This document shows positions 25,300 to 34,285 of a stretch of DNA of 64,000 nt, one piece after another. The notes under the pieces were generated by a model, which saw only the letters and a list, made by a program, of their open reading frames with translations, was not told the origin of the DNA and did no database searches. Position 1 is the first letter of the stretch. Every line of letters starts with the position of its first letter. Source of the stretch: Pseudomonadota bacterium (GTDB lineage: Bacteria; Pseudomonadota; Gammaproteobacteria; Steroidobacterales; JBCBZW01); the NCBI GenBank assembly GCA_039193195.1, contig JBCCWS010000010.1, forward strand, positions 84,934 to 148,933, in the 5' to 3' direction. A program made the position numbers and the translations under genes.

Positions 25300-26772
25300 A
25301 TGGTGGATAAGTCGGTCGATCCAAACGGGCAGCGATTGCCCATAAAGCTGGACAGCACCAGCAACGGCGAGTTCGAACCGGTGCCCCTCGCCCCGATTCA
25401 CCGCTACGCCTGCGACCACGCCCTGGCCCGCGCTACCGAACATGCCCGACGCCAGGGTCGCTCCCGCAGGGACTTCCTCGTCAGCGCCTGCGGTGCCGCC
25501 AGTACCCTCCTGGCCATGAACGAGGCCTTTGGCGCCATCGGCCGCCGAGGGGGTTACTACGAGCTCCCTGGCACAGCGGCCCTCGACGACGATACTGCCG
25601 TCGCGGCAGTCACCGGGGATGAGTTCATCTTCGACGTGCAGGGGCACTTCGTGAACCCCACAGGTGCATGGCTTCGCGCACTGCCGGACGAGGCCAGCCC
25701 CTTGCGCTTCGCCCAGACGGACAATTGCGCCGCCGCCGCCATGGGAGGCCCGCGCGACCACTTGCAGTGCCTCGGCCCTGACGCCTTTATTCGTCATCTC
25801 TTCCTGGACTCGGACACAGACCTCGCCGTGCTGTCCTTTGTGCCCTCCACACGCGATGGCGAACCGCTCACGATAGAAGAGGCGGCAGCCACGCAGGAGA
25901 TCGTCGCCAAATTGGGCGGCACGAGACGTCTCTACCTGCACGGCCGCGTCAACCCAAACCAGGCCGGTGACCTGGAGGACATGGAGCGCCTATCGCAGCA
26001 ATTCGGTATCGCCGCGTGGAAGACCTATACGCAATGGGGACCTTCCGGCACGGGCTTCTTTCTCGACGACGATGTCGGCCTCGCTATGATCGAGCAAGCT
26101 CGCCGCTTGGGCGTAAGGAACATCGCCGTGCATAAGGGCTTGCCCTTCGGCGCGCGCTCTTACGAGCACTCCACCTGTATCGATGTCGGCCGGGTGGCGA
26201 AGCAGTACCCGGATGTCAATTTCCTCATCTACCACTCAGGCTTCACGACCAGCCGTCCCGAAGGGCCGTACGACCCGAAGCGTACGGACGGCATCGACCA
26301 GCTCATCAGCTCCGTACGCGCGGCTGGCCTGCGCAAGCGGCACAACGTGTTTGCCGAGCTAGGCTCTACCTGGCGCTTCCTCATGCGCGACCCGGATCAG
26401 GCGGCCCACGCGCTGGGCAAACTCCTGCTACACCTCGGCGAGGACAACATCCTCTGGGGTACGGACTCCATCTGGTATGGCTCACCACAGGATCAGATCC
26501 AAGCGATGCGCACCTTTCAGATTAGCGAGCCGCTACGCGAGCGCTTCGCCTACCCCCAGATGACCCCAGCCATCCGCGCAAAGATCTTTGGCTTGAACGC
26601 CTTACGTATCTATCAGGTTCCACTGGACGTGCGCGCGGCACACCTGGGGAATGATCAGGTGGCCGCATGGCGCGAGGGCTACCGCAACCGGCCAGATCCG
26701 CACTTCGAGACCTACGGCCCCAAGACCCGCCGCGAGTTCCTCAACCTGCAGCGCTGGAGCGCAGGCCCGTGA
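25300..26772 (+). CDS. Tat-exported amidohydrolase-2 family protein
   Basis: The 490-residue protein carries a twin-arginine motif (SRRDFLVSACGAAS, about residues 55-70) set unusually far from the start, so the true start may be later. The mature part is an amidohydrolase-2 TIM barrel: FDVQGHFVNP in place of the usual HxH metal motif, AVHKGLPFG, LIYHSGF, VFAELGSTW and a terminal WGTDSIWYG with the metal-binding Asp. Enzymes of this superfamily hydrolyse or decarboxylate varied small molecules. The first motif reads QGHF, with only one of the two His expected for HxH. It ends the GH149-GH17-GH17 operon after an 84-base gap; a role in glucan use is not evident. Confidence 0.75.
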   Translation: MVDKSVDPNGQRLPIKLDSTSNGEFEPVPLAPIHRYACDHALARATEHARRQGRSRRDFLVSACGAASTLLAMNEAFGAIGRRGGYYELPGTAALDDDTAVAAVTGDEFIFDVQGHFVNPTGAWLRALPDEASPLRFAQTDNCAAAAMGGPRDHLQCLGPDAFIRHLFLDSDTDLAVLSFVPSTRDGEPLTIEEAAATQEIVAKLGGTRRLYLHGRVNPNQAGDLEDMERLSQQFGIAAWKTYTQWGPSGTGFFLDDDVGLAMIEQARRLGVRNIAVHKGLPFGARSYEHSTCIDVGRVAKQYPDVNFLIYHSGFTTSRPEGPYDPKRTDGIDQLISSVRAAGLRKRHNVFAELGSTWRFLMRDPDQAAHALGKLLLHLGEDNILWGTDSIWYGSPQDQIQAMRTFQISEPLRERFAYPQMTPAIRAKIFGLNALRIYQVPLDVRAAHLGNDQVAAWREGYRNRPDPHFETYGPKTRREFLNLQRWSAGP

Positions 26773-26794
26773 GGCCTTGTGAAGCCAAGGGGAG

Positions 26795-27361
26795 TCACGA
26801 CCAGGCGGCGTCCGCGAAGGCTGCTGCCTGACGGCGAACATCATCCGGCCAGGCGGCCGCGTGGGCCGAGAAGGCCTCACGATCGCCCCCGTACAGGGCC
26901 CGCAGGGACTCCTCAAAGCCCGGGTAGTCCCCGGCAAGCGCGTTCAGGAAGCGGAAGGTAGCATCGCGCGCCGCATCGCGAAGCGCTGCCGGTCGCTTGG
27001 CCGCTTCATCTACTAACCTGCGCAAGTTCGCGGAAGCCCCACCGGGCTGCGAGTTGAGCCAATCCCATTGGCGTGGCAACAGGGTGATCTCACGCCCAAC
27101 GACCCCGAGCCTTGGGCGCCCCCGAGATCTTTGGGAAGCTCCTTGCACCCGGTGTGGGTGGTGCTCTGCAATCCACTGCGAAATGGACTCGTCCGTGCCC
27201 TCGAGTAATACGTCGACAAGGCGCCCATCTCCCAGATCGAAGATCTGCGATGGAACTTCCGAGCCCAGGTCGCGCACCCTGAGCGCTACCTCGAACAGTC
27301 GCCCCCGTGCGACCTCGTGGCCCGCACGAAAGGCGCAGTAGTGACGGGTATCGGATGTCAT
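26795..27361 (-). CDS. DUF2239 family protein
   Basis: The 188-residue protein matches DUF2239 from end to end: YCAFRAGHEVARGRLFEVALRV at the start, the central GRPRLGVVGREITLLPRQWDWLNSQPGGASANLRRLVDEA and the C-terminal FRFLNALAGDYPGFEESLRALYGGD. The family is widespread and uncharacterised; the middle region resembles a small DNA-binding or regulatory module, but this is not established. No signal peptide. It converges on the amidohydrolase gene with 22 bases between stops and interrupts the glucan region. Confidence 0.88.
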   Translation of the reverse strand: MTSDTRHYCAFRAGHEVARGRLFEVALRVRDLGSEVPSQIFDLGDGRLVDVLLEGTDESISQWIAEHHPHRVQGASQRSRGRPRLGVVGREITLLPRQWDWLNSQPGGASANLRRLVDEAAKRPAALRDAARDATFRFLNALAGDYPGFEESLRALYGGDREAFSAHAAAWPDDVRRQAAAFADAAWS

Positions 27362-27487
27362 AGCTCGCCGCCAGTTGGGTAAGGGCGTCGAATATTACCC
27401 GGATTAAAATAATCTGCAACGACCAAGCGATTGATCCCGATGAGCGGGCACGGGCGCTCGGGCACCTCCCATGGCAGGCTAGGCCCC

Positions 27488-28207
27488 ATGGCGCTCTTCT
27501 CTAGGCTCCTCACCTTTGACGAGGCGACGCTCTATCGCACCGTGCGCAACGGCCTCCTACGGCTCTACGTTCACGGCGCGCCCACGGCCTGGCCACGCTT
27601 GCTTCGCAACATAGCACTGGTGAGCGCAGGCACCCTACTCCCCTGCTTGACCATCTTCTTGTTGCGGCGACCATCCGCCCTGCAAGGAGCAATGTGGACT
27701 CAGGTGGCGTTGCATGGATTCCCGGTCGTTTTTCTGGTCAACCTAGCGATGGCGCGAGTCTACACCAGACACCTAGACGGACTCCTCTCAAGCAGCGCCC
27801 CACATAACCTATTTTTTCTGCTAGGTGACGCGGCTGCTCGCCTGGCGCTCACGATACTGCTCACCTCCCTCTCCTTCCTCCTGTGGACAGCCCTGACGGG
27901 CGCTTTCGCGGGCAGCCCCGCGTCAGCGCTCAAGGCCGTCGGCGGTTCCTTTCGCTTCGGCATCCGCTTCGAGAGCCTGACCGGTGTGTACTTGTACGCC
28001 GTCGGCCTCGGCGCCTTCCCCGTGTTCGCCCTGGGATTCCTTCCCACCCTCGCTACGCAGCGGTGGTGTCAGGCCCTGATCGCACCGGCCGCCTACCTGT
28101 TGCCCATGTTTCACCGACCGGCGATAGCTTGCGCGCTGGCTTTCGGCGTGGTCAGTACGATCGTCTTGGCCATTACCTACACGGGGTTGGGGCTCCTGCC
28201 GAGCTAG
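27488..28207 (+). CDS. Polytopic membrane protein of unknown function
   Basis: The 239-residue product has about five or six transmembrane segments: near residues 40-58, 68-88, 112-142, 166-190, 194-214 and 216-237. No motif that I recognise is present. The ATG at 27488 removes a polar extension from an upstream ATG at 27431. It stands alone between a divergent DUF2239 gene and the copper-storage gene 76 bases downstream. Transport or regulation cannot be inferred. Confidence 0.55.
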   Translation: MALFSRLLTFDEATLYRTVRNGLLRLYVHGAPTAWPRLLRNIALVSAGTLLPCLTIFLLRRPSALQGAMWTQVALHGFPVVFLVNLAMARVYTRHLDGLLSSSAPHNLFFLLGDAAARLALTILLTSLSFLLWTALTGAFAGSPASALKAVGGSFRFGIRFESLTGVYLYAVGLGAFPVFALGFLPTLATQRWCQALIAPAAYLLPMFHRPAIACALAFGVVSTIVLAITYTGLGLLPS

Positions 28208-28283
28208 AGGCGCCGCTTCTGGGATCTCGCGGTCGATTTCCAGTACGCTTTTGCTTTGAGCTCTGCAACGAGGAGAACACACC

Positions 28284-28763
28284 GTGGCTAAGGATGATCG
28301 ATCCGAAGGAGCACGCGCTTGGGCGCGCCGTGACGTATTGAGCGGGGCCACGGCAGCCCTTGCCGGCTTGGCCTTCGCCAAGGCCAGCCGTGCAGCCCAT
28401 CACGAGCAGTCCGGCCATCACGCGATGCACGCGGTGGACAACAAGCTCCGCGACAGCGCCCTCCAGTGCGTCACCACTGGCGATGACTGCATCGCCCACT
28501 GCCTGAGCGAGTTTCAGTCAGACGACACCACCCTCGCCGACTGCGCCGTGCGCGTGCAGGAGTTGGTAATCGCCTGCCGGGCCCTAGCCCAACTCGCAGC
28601 CCATCGATCGCCCCACTTGGCCGCCTTCGCCGAGGCGACCTCGGGCGTGTGCAAGGCCTGCGAAGAGGAGTGTCGCAAGCACGCGAAGCACCACGAGGTG
28701 TGTCGAGCCTGCGCCAAGGCCTGCGAACACTGCATCGAAGAGTGTGAGCGGATCGCCGCCTAG
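28284..28763 (+). CDS. Tat-exported four-helix-bundle copper-storage protein (Csp1-like)
   Basis: The 159-residue product begins with a Tat signal (ARRDVLSGATAALAGLAFA), followed by a His/Met-rich stretch and a four-helix region with 13 Cys, including CKACEEEC and CRACAKACEHCIEEC. Csp proteins bind many Cu(I) ions through thiols lining the bundle core; Tat-exported members are Csp1 of methanotrophs and relatives. The GTG start has GAGGAG eight bases upstream. It is convergent with a VOC protein, stops three bases apart. A copper-type TonB receptor at 57-60 kb may be part of the same copper economy, but the genes are far apart. Confidence 0.85.
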   Translation: MAKDDRSEGARAWARRDVLSGATAALAGLAFAKASRAAHHEQSGHHAMHAVDNKLRDSALQCVTTGDDCIAHCLSEFQSDDTTLADCAVRVQELVIACRALAQLAAHRSPHLAAFAEATSGVCKACEEECRKHAKHHEVCRACAKACEHCIEECERIAA

Positions 28764-28765
28764 AA

Positions 28766-29146
28766 TCAGGTCATGGAGTGCAAGGCGCAGATCTTGTGGC
28801 CATCGGGGTCACGCAGGTAGGCCAGGTACATCTTCATGCCCGATCCCTCGCGCACGCCAGGCGGGTCCTCGCAGGTGACACCGCCATTGGCTAGGCCCGC
28901 AGCATGGAAGGCGTCCGCGTCCTCGGGACTGGCGGCGCGAAAGCCGATGGTCCCGCCGTTGTTACAGGTGGCGGGCTTGCCATCGATTGGGGCGGTGAGG
29001 CAAAACACCCCGTACTTACTGTTGTAAAAGCAGCGGCCCTTCTCGTCCATCACGCCGCTCGGCACGCCGAGCGCGCCGAGCACGGCATCGTAAAAGCGTC
29101 GAGCCGCGTCCATGTCGTTGGTACCGATCATCACGTGGGTAAACAT
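28766..29146 (-). CDS. VOC (glyoxalase/bleomycin-resistance) superfamily protein
   Basis: The 126-residue protein is a single two-module VOC domain: MIGTNDMDAARRFYDAVLGALG in the first half and MKMYLAYLRDPDGHKICALH at the end. The family includes glyoxalases, dioxygenases and drug-binding proteins built on a metal-binding beta-alpha-beta fold. The usual metal ligands are incompletely visible (His 4; Glu near the C-terminus is absent), so it may be a lactoylglutathione-lyase-like binder rather than an enzyme. It is a single gene, convergent with the copper-storage gene. Confidence 0.85.
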   Translation of the reverse strand: MFTHVMIGTNDMDAARRFYDAVLGALGVPSGVMDEKGRCFYNSKYGVFCLTAPIDGKPATCNNGGTIGFRAASPEDADAFHAAGLANGGVTCEDPPGVREGSGMKMYLAYLRDPDGHKICALHSMT

Positions 29147-29643
29147 CTAGCGGCTCCTATGTCGCAGTGGCGTCGCGCGTGCTGGTCACGCTACTGGGGA
29201 TGCTGCCACGATCTGCGCACGCGCGATACTCACACGCAGTCACCCGACTCACGGCCAGTTCGCGAAACGTCGAGTCTCCATAGCGCTCGCACCGCTCTCG
29301 AGCGTCCCACTTCTCACCGAGCGCACATCGGCCAGCACTTACCTAGCTTTTTTACTAGTAGCCGTAAGACTGCTTGCCCATCGAGCAGCCGAAGCACCCA
29401 ACGGTTGGCGACCACACGCACAGAGGCTCAGTACCCTGACCGGCAAGGGGTCGGCAAACTGCCCGCGCCACGGCCACTCGTCGTTTGCCGCATCGAGCCA
29501 CACCACCGAGATGCGACATTGTCTCATAAGGGACGCTTCTTTACCGTAATGAGGAACGCGGCAATCGGCCTGCGCTTGCTGATTCCACCATTCTGGAGGA
29601 AGCCAACGTGGCCACGCCGTCCTCTCCAATCCTCATCAAGCCG
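29147..29643. other. Intergenic stretch, no supported gene
   Basis: About 500 bases between the VOC gene and the downstream end of the subtilase gene. Small open frames on both strands are unlike known proteins. A T-run at 29348-29353 lies near CTAG-type short repeats, and the region is slightly less GC-rich than its neighbours. No terminator, repeat or RNA gene could be defended. Confidence 0.35.
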
Positions 29644-31557
29644 CTAGTCCGGCCGGTGCCGGAGGCCGTTGCTCTGCAGGTTGAGCAGCGGGTCTGCATT
29701 CTTCACGTGGTCAGACCAGAGGTAGCCGTCGCTCCACAGGTAAGCATCGGACCACAGGTATGCGTCGCTCCAGAGGTAGGCATCACTCCACAGATAGCCG
29801 TCGCTCCACAGGTACGCGTCGGACCAGAGGTAACCATCGCTCCACAGGTAACCGTCGGACCAGAGGTAGCCATCGCTCCACAGGTAGCCCGCCCCGAAGG
29901 CAGGGTTGCCCCAGAGCTTGGCCGTGTCCTCGACCAGGTAGATGTCGCCATCCTGCGTGCGCTGGAGCTTCGGCGACAGGGCCTCACCGGCTACGTAGCC
30001 CCGCTCTGCGAGGGCTGCTTGCACATCGAGCACACCCGCCCCGGCGACGAGCGTGCCGTCGTCCATTTTGCGTGCCGAACGCATCAGTCGGGCCTTGATG
30101 GTCGCAGGCGAGAGGTTGGGATCGTCGGAGAGCATCAGCACGACGGCCCCGGATACCATGGCGGCAGCCATACTAGTGCCCGACATCTCCACGTAGTCCG
30201 CCGTGTCGTAGCCGCTGGCCGTACTGGAGTAGTAGTAGTTGGTCGGGCGTTCACGCACCCAGTTGGGCAGATCGCGATCCAGGATCGAACCGGGGGCGAC
30301 CGTCGAGGGGATCCGGTTGCCAGGCGCCACCAGATCGGGCTTCACGTAGTGGTCGATCATGGTAGGTCCGCGCGACGAGTAGGTGGAGACGAAGTCATCG
30401 TCCGTGCGCGCCGTGCCCGCGTAGGTGAGCGAGCCGACGGTGATGATCTTCGGCGCGTTGCCCGGGCTGGTGATGGTCATGGCACCGTCGCGGCCATAGT
30501 TGCCGGCTGAAGCCACCACGACCAAGCCCGCATCCCACATGGCCTCGACAGCCTGCACGAGGGGATCCTCCGCCGCCGACTCCTCGATCCCCTTGCCGAG
30601 AGACATGTTAACGACGCGAATGTTCTTGGCGGTCGCGTTGGCGATGACCCAGTCGATACCGGCGAGCACTTGGGAGATGCGGCCACGCCCCCGGTCGTCG
30701 AGCACACGCACGGAGTGGATTCCCGCCCGTGGGGCCATGCCCTGGAAGAAGCCCGCCGAGTCAAGGCCGTCGCCCGAGATGATACCGGCGACGTGCGTGC
30801 CGTGGCCGTAGTCGTCGACGCTCCGCCCACCGGTGAAGTCCACCACCGAATGCACGTAGCCAAGGAGATCGTAAGCGGCTTCGGTCACGCCGGAATCGAG
30901 TACGGCGACCTGCACGTTCATGGCAATCATGTCGGACGCCGGGGCGTTCGCTGTCTGCAGCCCCACCGGGCGCTCGATCGCAGTCATGGCGCGATGCCCG
31001 CCCCAACTACCCCCGCTACTCCAGTCACCGCCGCCGGACCAGCCCCAGCCACCGCCGCGGCGCGAAGCCCTACGCCAGCGGCGCGACGCCGCTTCGACCG
31101 TGCCGTCGAGGGTCATGTAGTCCATGCCTTCGGTAGCGGCAAGGCGATCCAGTTCCCCAGCCGGCACCGTCAAGGCCACGTAGGGTAAGGAATCGAAGGC
31201 GCGTGACGCACTGATGTTGATGCCAGCTTTCCCTGCGGCTCTCAACAGCTCCCCGCCCCGCTGCGCGTTCAAAACGAGCTCGACCGGCTGCGCCCCGCCG
31301 GCCTCCGCCAGGGCAACCACGGAGGCGCTCATGCGCGCGCGCCCCGCCTCCACGCCCGCGCGCGGTGTGTCGACAGTCGTCTCCCTGTAGGCGGCTTCGT
31401 CGAGTGCTGGCGCAGGCGTGTCTAGCGCCGTGGCAAGGGGCGCAGACGGCACTGAAACGTCGATGCTCCCCATGGGTGCATCGCGATCGGCAAGGGACCA
31501 CACGTAAGAGGCGGCGATGGCGCTTGCGAGGACGATCAGGGGTGTTTTGATGCTCAT
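29644..31557 (-). CDS. Exported subtilase (S8) with C-terminal YLWSD repeats
   Basis: The 637-residue product has a signal peptide or anchor (IKTPLIVLASAIAASYVWSL), a propeptide-like region to about 170, a Gly/Trp-rich patch (RRGGGWGWSGGGDWSSGGSW), and a full S8 domain with Asp in VAVLDSGVTE, His in GHGTHVAGIISGDG and Ser in MSGTSMAAAMVSGA. After residue 555 comes a tail of ten near-identical hexapeptides YLWSD[G/A], then a short end. It is therefore a catalytically complete exported protease with an aromatic repeat tail. It sits downstream of the glycosidase operon after 138 bases, with its own dyad upstream, and so may be independently expressed. The substrate is unknown. Confidence 0.9.
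   Translation of the reverse strand: MSIKTPLIVLASAIAASYVWSLADRDAPMGSIDVSVPSAPLATALDTPAPALDEAAYRETTVDTPRAGVEAGRARMSASVVALAEAGGAQPVELVLNAQRGGELLRAAGKAGINISASRAFDSLPYVALTVPAGELDRLAATEGMDYMTLDGTVEAASRRWRRASRRGGGWGWSGGGDWSSGGSWGGHRAMTAIERPVGLQTANAPASDMIAMNVQVAVLDSGVTEAAYDLLGYVHSVVDFTGGRSVDDYGHGTHVAGIISGDGLDSAGFFQGMAPRAGIHSVRVLDDRGRGRISQVLAGIDWVIANATAKNIRVVNMSLGKGIEESAAEDPLVQAVEAMWDAGLVVVASAGNYGRDGAMTITSPGNAPKIITVGSLTYAGTARTDDDFVSTYSSRGPTMIDHYVKPDLVAPGNRIPSTVAPGSILDRDLPNWVRERPTNYYYSSTASGYDTADYVEMSGTSMAAAMVSGAVVLMLSDDPNLSPATIKARLMRSARKMDDGTLVAGAGVLDVQAALAERGYVAGEALSPKLQRTQDGDIYLVEDTAKLWGNPAFGAGYLWSDGYLWSDGYLWSDGYLWSDAYLWSDGYLWSDAYLWSDAYLWSDAYLWSDGYLWSDHVKNADPLLNLQSNGLRHRPD
29710..29886 (-). repeat. 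Ten tandem 18-bp units encoding YLWSD(G/A)
   Basis: The unit codes for Tyr-Leu-Trp-Ser-Asp and then Gly or Ala. Codon choice varies between units (for example GTA/ATA and GAC/GAT), so the array has been kept at protein level rather than arising by recent slippage. It forms the end of the subtilase gene and is not a CRISPR array: there are no spacers. Confidence 0.95.
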
Positions 31558-31578
31558 GGCGTAGGCGCTCCGAACGCA

Positions 31579-31600
31579 GAAATATCGATGGGGATATTTC
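31579..31600. promoter_or_regulatory. 8-bp inverted repeat before the subtilase gene
   Basis: GAAATATC (31579-31586) and GATATTTC (31593-31600) are perfect inverted copies separated by six bases, 22 bases before the subtilase ATG. It could be an operator or a leader hairpin. It does not match the glucan-region operator. Confidence 0.45.
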
Positions 31601-31695
31601 AGCCGATGGAGCGGCTGCAAGCCGCCTAAGCAAGTGAGATGGGGCGAGCGAAAGTGTGAGACACGTCGAATAAGCGCCGGTAAGGAGCGCGATAC

Positions 31696-33552
31696 TCAGC
31701 GCACGAAGCGAATGCTGTCCAGATAGATGGTGACGGGCGAAGTGCGGCCTACGAGTGTGACGACGAAGCCTGTCTTCAAGCTGCTGAGGTCCTTGCCCTT
31801 CAACCTAATCTCGTAGCGCTTCCATGCATCTGTCAGCACGATGTCACCGGATTTGGAGATGCTTGAGTCCGGATGTTTGTTATCCGATTCGAGTAAGCCG
31901 ACACCGAAGCTCACCTTTTCCCCGCCATAGGCGCCTCGCGCCCAGAACTCCAACCTGTTAGCCCCGGTGAGGTCGATGCCCCCTTCCTGATCGCCCCAGT
32001 TGTTCGGGGGATGTTGCCAGGCGATGCCCGCCCAGCCGAACTTGCCCTCGTAGCGAATACGGATAGCTGCCTTGCCTTCGCGTGGGCTACTGGCGTCGTC
32101 GCCATCGAGCGCCAGATGCTCGACGCCGCCCATCCACCCCGAGGGCACCCAAGCCATTTGCTCTAAGCTGTCCTCGTAAACGGGGAAGGGCAGCGGTGTG
32201 CGGCGCTCGCCCTTCACCAGGAGGGGCACGTTTGCCGTGCCCGCCTTTCCGTTGCCATCGTAGACATAAGCGAACAGTCGGTAGGGTCCCGGTGCCTCGG
32301 GCATGCGCACCTGCGCACCCGTTACGCCGGCTTCGAGGATGGCGTCCTCGATCGGCAGGGGCGTCGCGCGGTAGTCGCCGCCGGTGGCATAGTCACCGGT
32401 CTCGGCCATTAGCACCCAGCGTGCGCGCAAGTCACCGCCTTCCGGATCGCGCATCCGTGCGGCGACATCGATGACCGCACCGGGATCGACCGCCGTCGCC
32501 CCCGACACGGACAACCCATCGATGGCAGGTGCCCGATCGCCCGGCGCCTCACCAGACCATAGGGCGGTCATCGTATCCACGGCAGCGGTGCCGGCGCCAT
32601 CTGGCAAGAACATACCGAACCAGGTGTCCGTGCCCTCCATCTTGTGGCCCCAGAGGAACGCGTAGGACCCCAGTGATACGCCCGGTGTGCCGAGTATCAC
32701 CTGCTGGTAGGTGCCGCGATAGAAGGCGGCTTTTTCCTCGCTAGTCTGCTCGTAGGGCGCCCCCCAAGCGGTCGCGCCCGTCTCCCACGGCCCCAGGGGA
32801 CCGAACTCCGTAAGCACGAAGGGTTTGCTGGCCCTCTTCTCCTGCAGACGCTCCGGCACGACCCGGGCGCCGCCATAGGCGTTTATGCCGTGTATGTCGA
32901 TGGCCGGCGAGCGTTCGTGGATGTACTCGATCCGCTCGCCGTGAACGAAAGTCGTGACCGTCATCGTGGGGTGGTTGGGGTCCAAGGACTTCACCATTGC
33001 GGCGGCCTCATTGATGGCTTTCCACACAGCAGGGTCCGTCGCCTCATCAAAGCCCTCGGCCTCGTTACCCACGCCCCAGAGCAGCAAGGCCGGATGATCG
33101 CGATAGCGAAGCACCATCTCCCGCACGCGTTCGAGCTGCTTCTCGAGCTGGCTCGCGTTGCTGTAGTCGAAGCCATGCCGTGCATGACCGAGCCAGATGC
33201 CCACCGTGACCGTCAGCCCCAAGGCGTGGGCCTGATCGAGCACCTCGTCGACCTCACCGCCCCAGGTGCGTACGGAATTGGCACCGGCGGCGGCCAAGGC
33301 GTCGAGGGAGGCGTCTCCACCGGCGCCGCGAATGAAGTAAGGCTCGCCCCCGCGGTAGAGCTGCCAGCCCTCTGCGGTCTCTCGCAGCTCGACAGGCACG
33401 GGGCCCTTCGCCGGCTCCGTGCCGGCGCTGCCAGCCACGGCGAATACCGCGCTTGCGACAGCGGCAACCGTTGCGGCCAAGCGACGCGGTCCGTTAGCAG
33501 CATTCGGGTGCCGCACGGGCCTAACCACCGATGACGCTGACCACCCCATCAT
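31696..33552 (-). CDS. Exported clan GH-A glycoside hydrolase with C-terminal binding domain
   Basis: The 618-residue protein has a signal peptide (LAATVAAVASAVFAVAGSAG), a TIM-barrel glycosidase domain at about 55-345 and a C-terminal beta-sandwich, about 460-618, resembling carbohydrate-binding or CBM11-like modules. The catalytic pair is read as acid/base Glu 164 in GVGNEAEG and nucleophile Glu 249 in VLTEFGP, both preceded by strands as in GH2/GH5-like enzymes. An Ig-like segment lies between. The family number within clan GH-A is not certain; a beta-1,3-glucanase group is suggested by the neighbours. It overlaps the lipoprotein gene upstream by 32 bases and is the last gene of the operon running from 45894. 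Confidence 0.8.
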   Translation of the reverse strand: MMGWSASSVVRPVRHPNAANGPRRLAATVAAVASAVFAVAGSAGTEPAKGPVPVELRETAEGWQLYRGGEPYFIRGAGGDASLDALAAAGANSVRTWGGEVDEVLDQAHALGLTVTVGIWLGHARHGFDYSNASQLEKQLERVREMVLRYRDHPALLLWGVGNEAEGFDEATDPAVWKAINEAAAMVKSLDPNHPTMTVTTFVHGERIEYIHERSPAIDIHGINAYGGARVVPERLQEKRASKPFVLTEFGPLGPWETGATAWGAPYEQTSEEKAAFYRGTYQQVILGTPGVSLGSYAFLWGHKMEGTDTWFGMFLPDGAGTAAVDTMTALWSGEAPGDRAPAIDGLSVSGATAVDPGAVIDVAARMRDPEGGDLRARWVLMAETGDYATGGDYRATPLPIEDAILEAGVTGAQVRMPEAPGPYRLFAYVYDGNGKAGTANVPLLVKGERRTPLPFPVYEDSLEQMAWVPSGWMGGVEHLALDGDDASSPREGKAAIRIRYEGKFGWAGIAWQHPPNNWGDQEGGIDLTGANRLEFWARGAYGGEKVSFGVGLLESDNKHPDSSISKSGDIVLTDAWKRYEIRLKGKDLSSLKTGFVVTLVGRTSPVTIYLDSIRFVR

Positions 33553-34252
33553 CGAAATTGGGTGGGTTCGCCGGTTGGTAAGTGAAGCCCCATTCGAGCA
33601 GCTGAGAGATCACCAGCAGCGGGTCGCCCGGGATCAGGCGATCGAAGCCGGTGGCATCCGTGCGATACAAGGCATCCGCGGCCAGCTCGTTGGTGCCGAC
33701 GGGGAATGGCACCGGCTCACCGTCCGGGCTGAGGCCTGGGCAGCAAGTGAATACGGTGACTTGGCCAAAGAAGTTATCGAGCACAGAGCGGTAGGCCTTG
33801 AGCGCTTGCTCTTGAATCAAGGAATCGCCGTTGATGTCCCACAGCTCATGCAAGGCAAGCGCCGTAAAGTACTGGTTCTCGCCGGACTGGCGATTGGCCA
33901 AGGCCGTCGCCCAGAAATAAAAGCGGGATTTCGCGCCCTCAGGGCCCAAGGGGATCGCGTTGAACAGCTCGAACTTGTTCGCCGCATCCGGGTTGTTGGC
34001 GTCGAACTCGACGATCGGCGTGCCGATAAAGGGGTTCTCCGGGTCGTCCAGCACGCATCGCTCAGAGCCGATACCTACGTTGATGCAGGCGAGGTTCAAC
34101 AGCGTATCGCTCGGCAGCACGATGGCGTTTATCACCATGCCGCCGTCCGTGCCGTCGTTGCAGGCCGTAAGGCCGAGACCGCCCACCACAGCGAGGGAGG
34201 CAATCGTCATCCATCGCGCAAAGCTGCTGGCCTTAAGCGTCTTGTTGTTCAT
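33521..34252 (-). CDS. Lipoprotein of unknown function in the glucan operon
   Basis: The 243-residue product has a lipobox (GLGLTAC, Cys 31) and then a mature part with no domain that I recognise. A segment HELWDINGDSLIQEQALKAYRSVLDNFFGQV looks helical and contains an EF-hand-like DINGDS loop. Two Cys pairs (residues about 58-68 and a CCPG) could form disulphides. It lies 33 bases behind the glycosidase-barrel fusion and overlaps the next glycosidase gene, so it is almost certainly cotranscribed and located at the same envelope site. A structural or glycan-binding partner is possible but unproved. Confidence 0.7.
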   Translation of the reverse strand: MNNKTLKASSFARWMTIASLAVVGGLGLTACNDGTDGGMVINAIVLPSDTLLNLACINVGIGSERCVLDDPENPFIGTPIVEFDANNPDAANKFELFNAIPLGPEGAKSRFYFWATALANRQSGENQYFTALALHELWDINGDSLIQEQALKAYRSVLDNFFGQVTVFTCCPGLSPDGEPVPFPVGTNELAADALYRTDATGFDRLIPGDPLLVISQLLEWGFTYQPANPPNFDDGVVSVIGG

Positions 34253-34285
34253 TCTCACAATCCTCGTGCTCTGCCTACGAGCCGA

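Noticed and set aside
29339..29629. 96-codon minus-strand frame beside the subtilase gene
   Set aside because: Trp-rich start without a recognised domain, and no ribosome site; kept only as part of the intergenic entry.
29710..29886. 18-bp repeats considered as a CRISPR or noncoding array
   Set aside because: The units are contiguous without spacers and code in frame for YLWSD(G/A) at the end of a protease.
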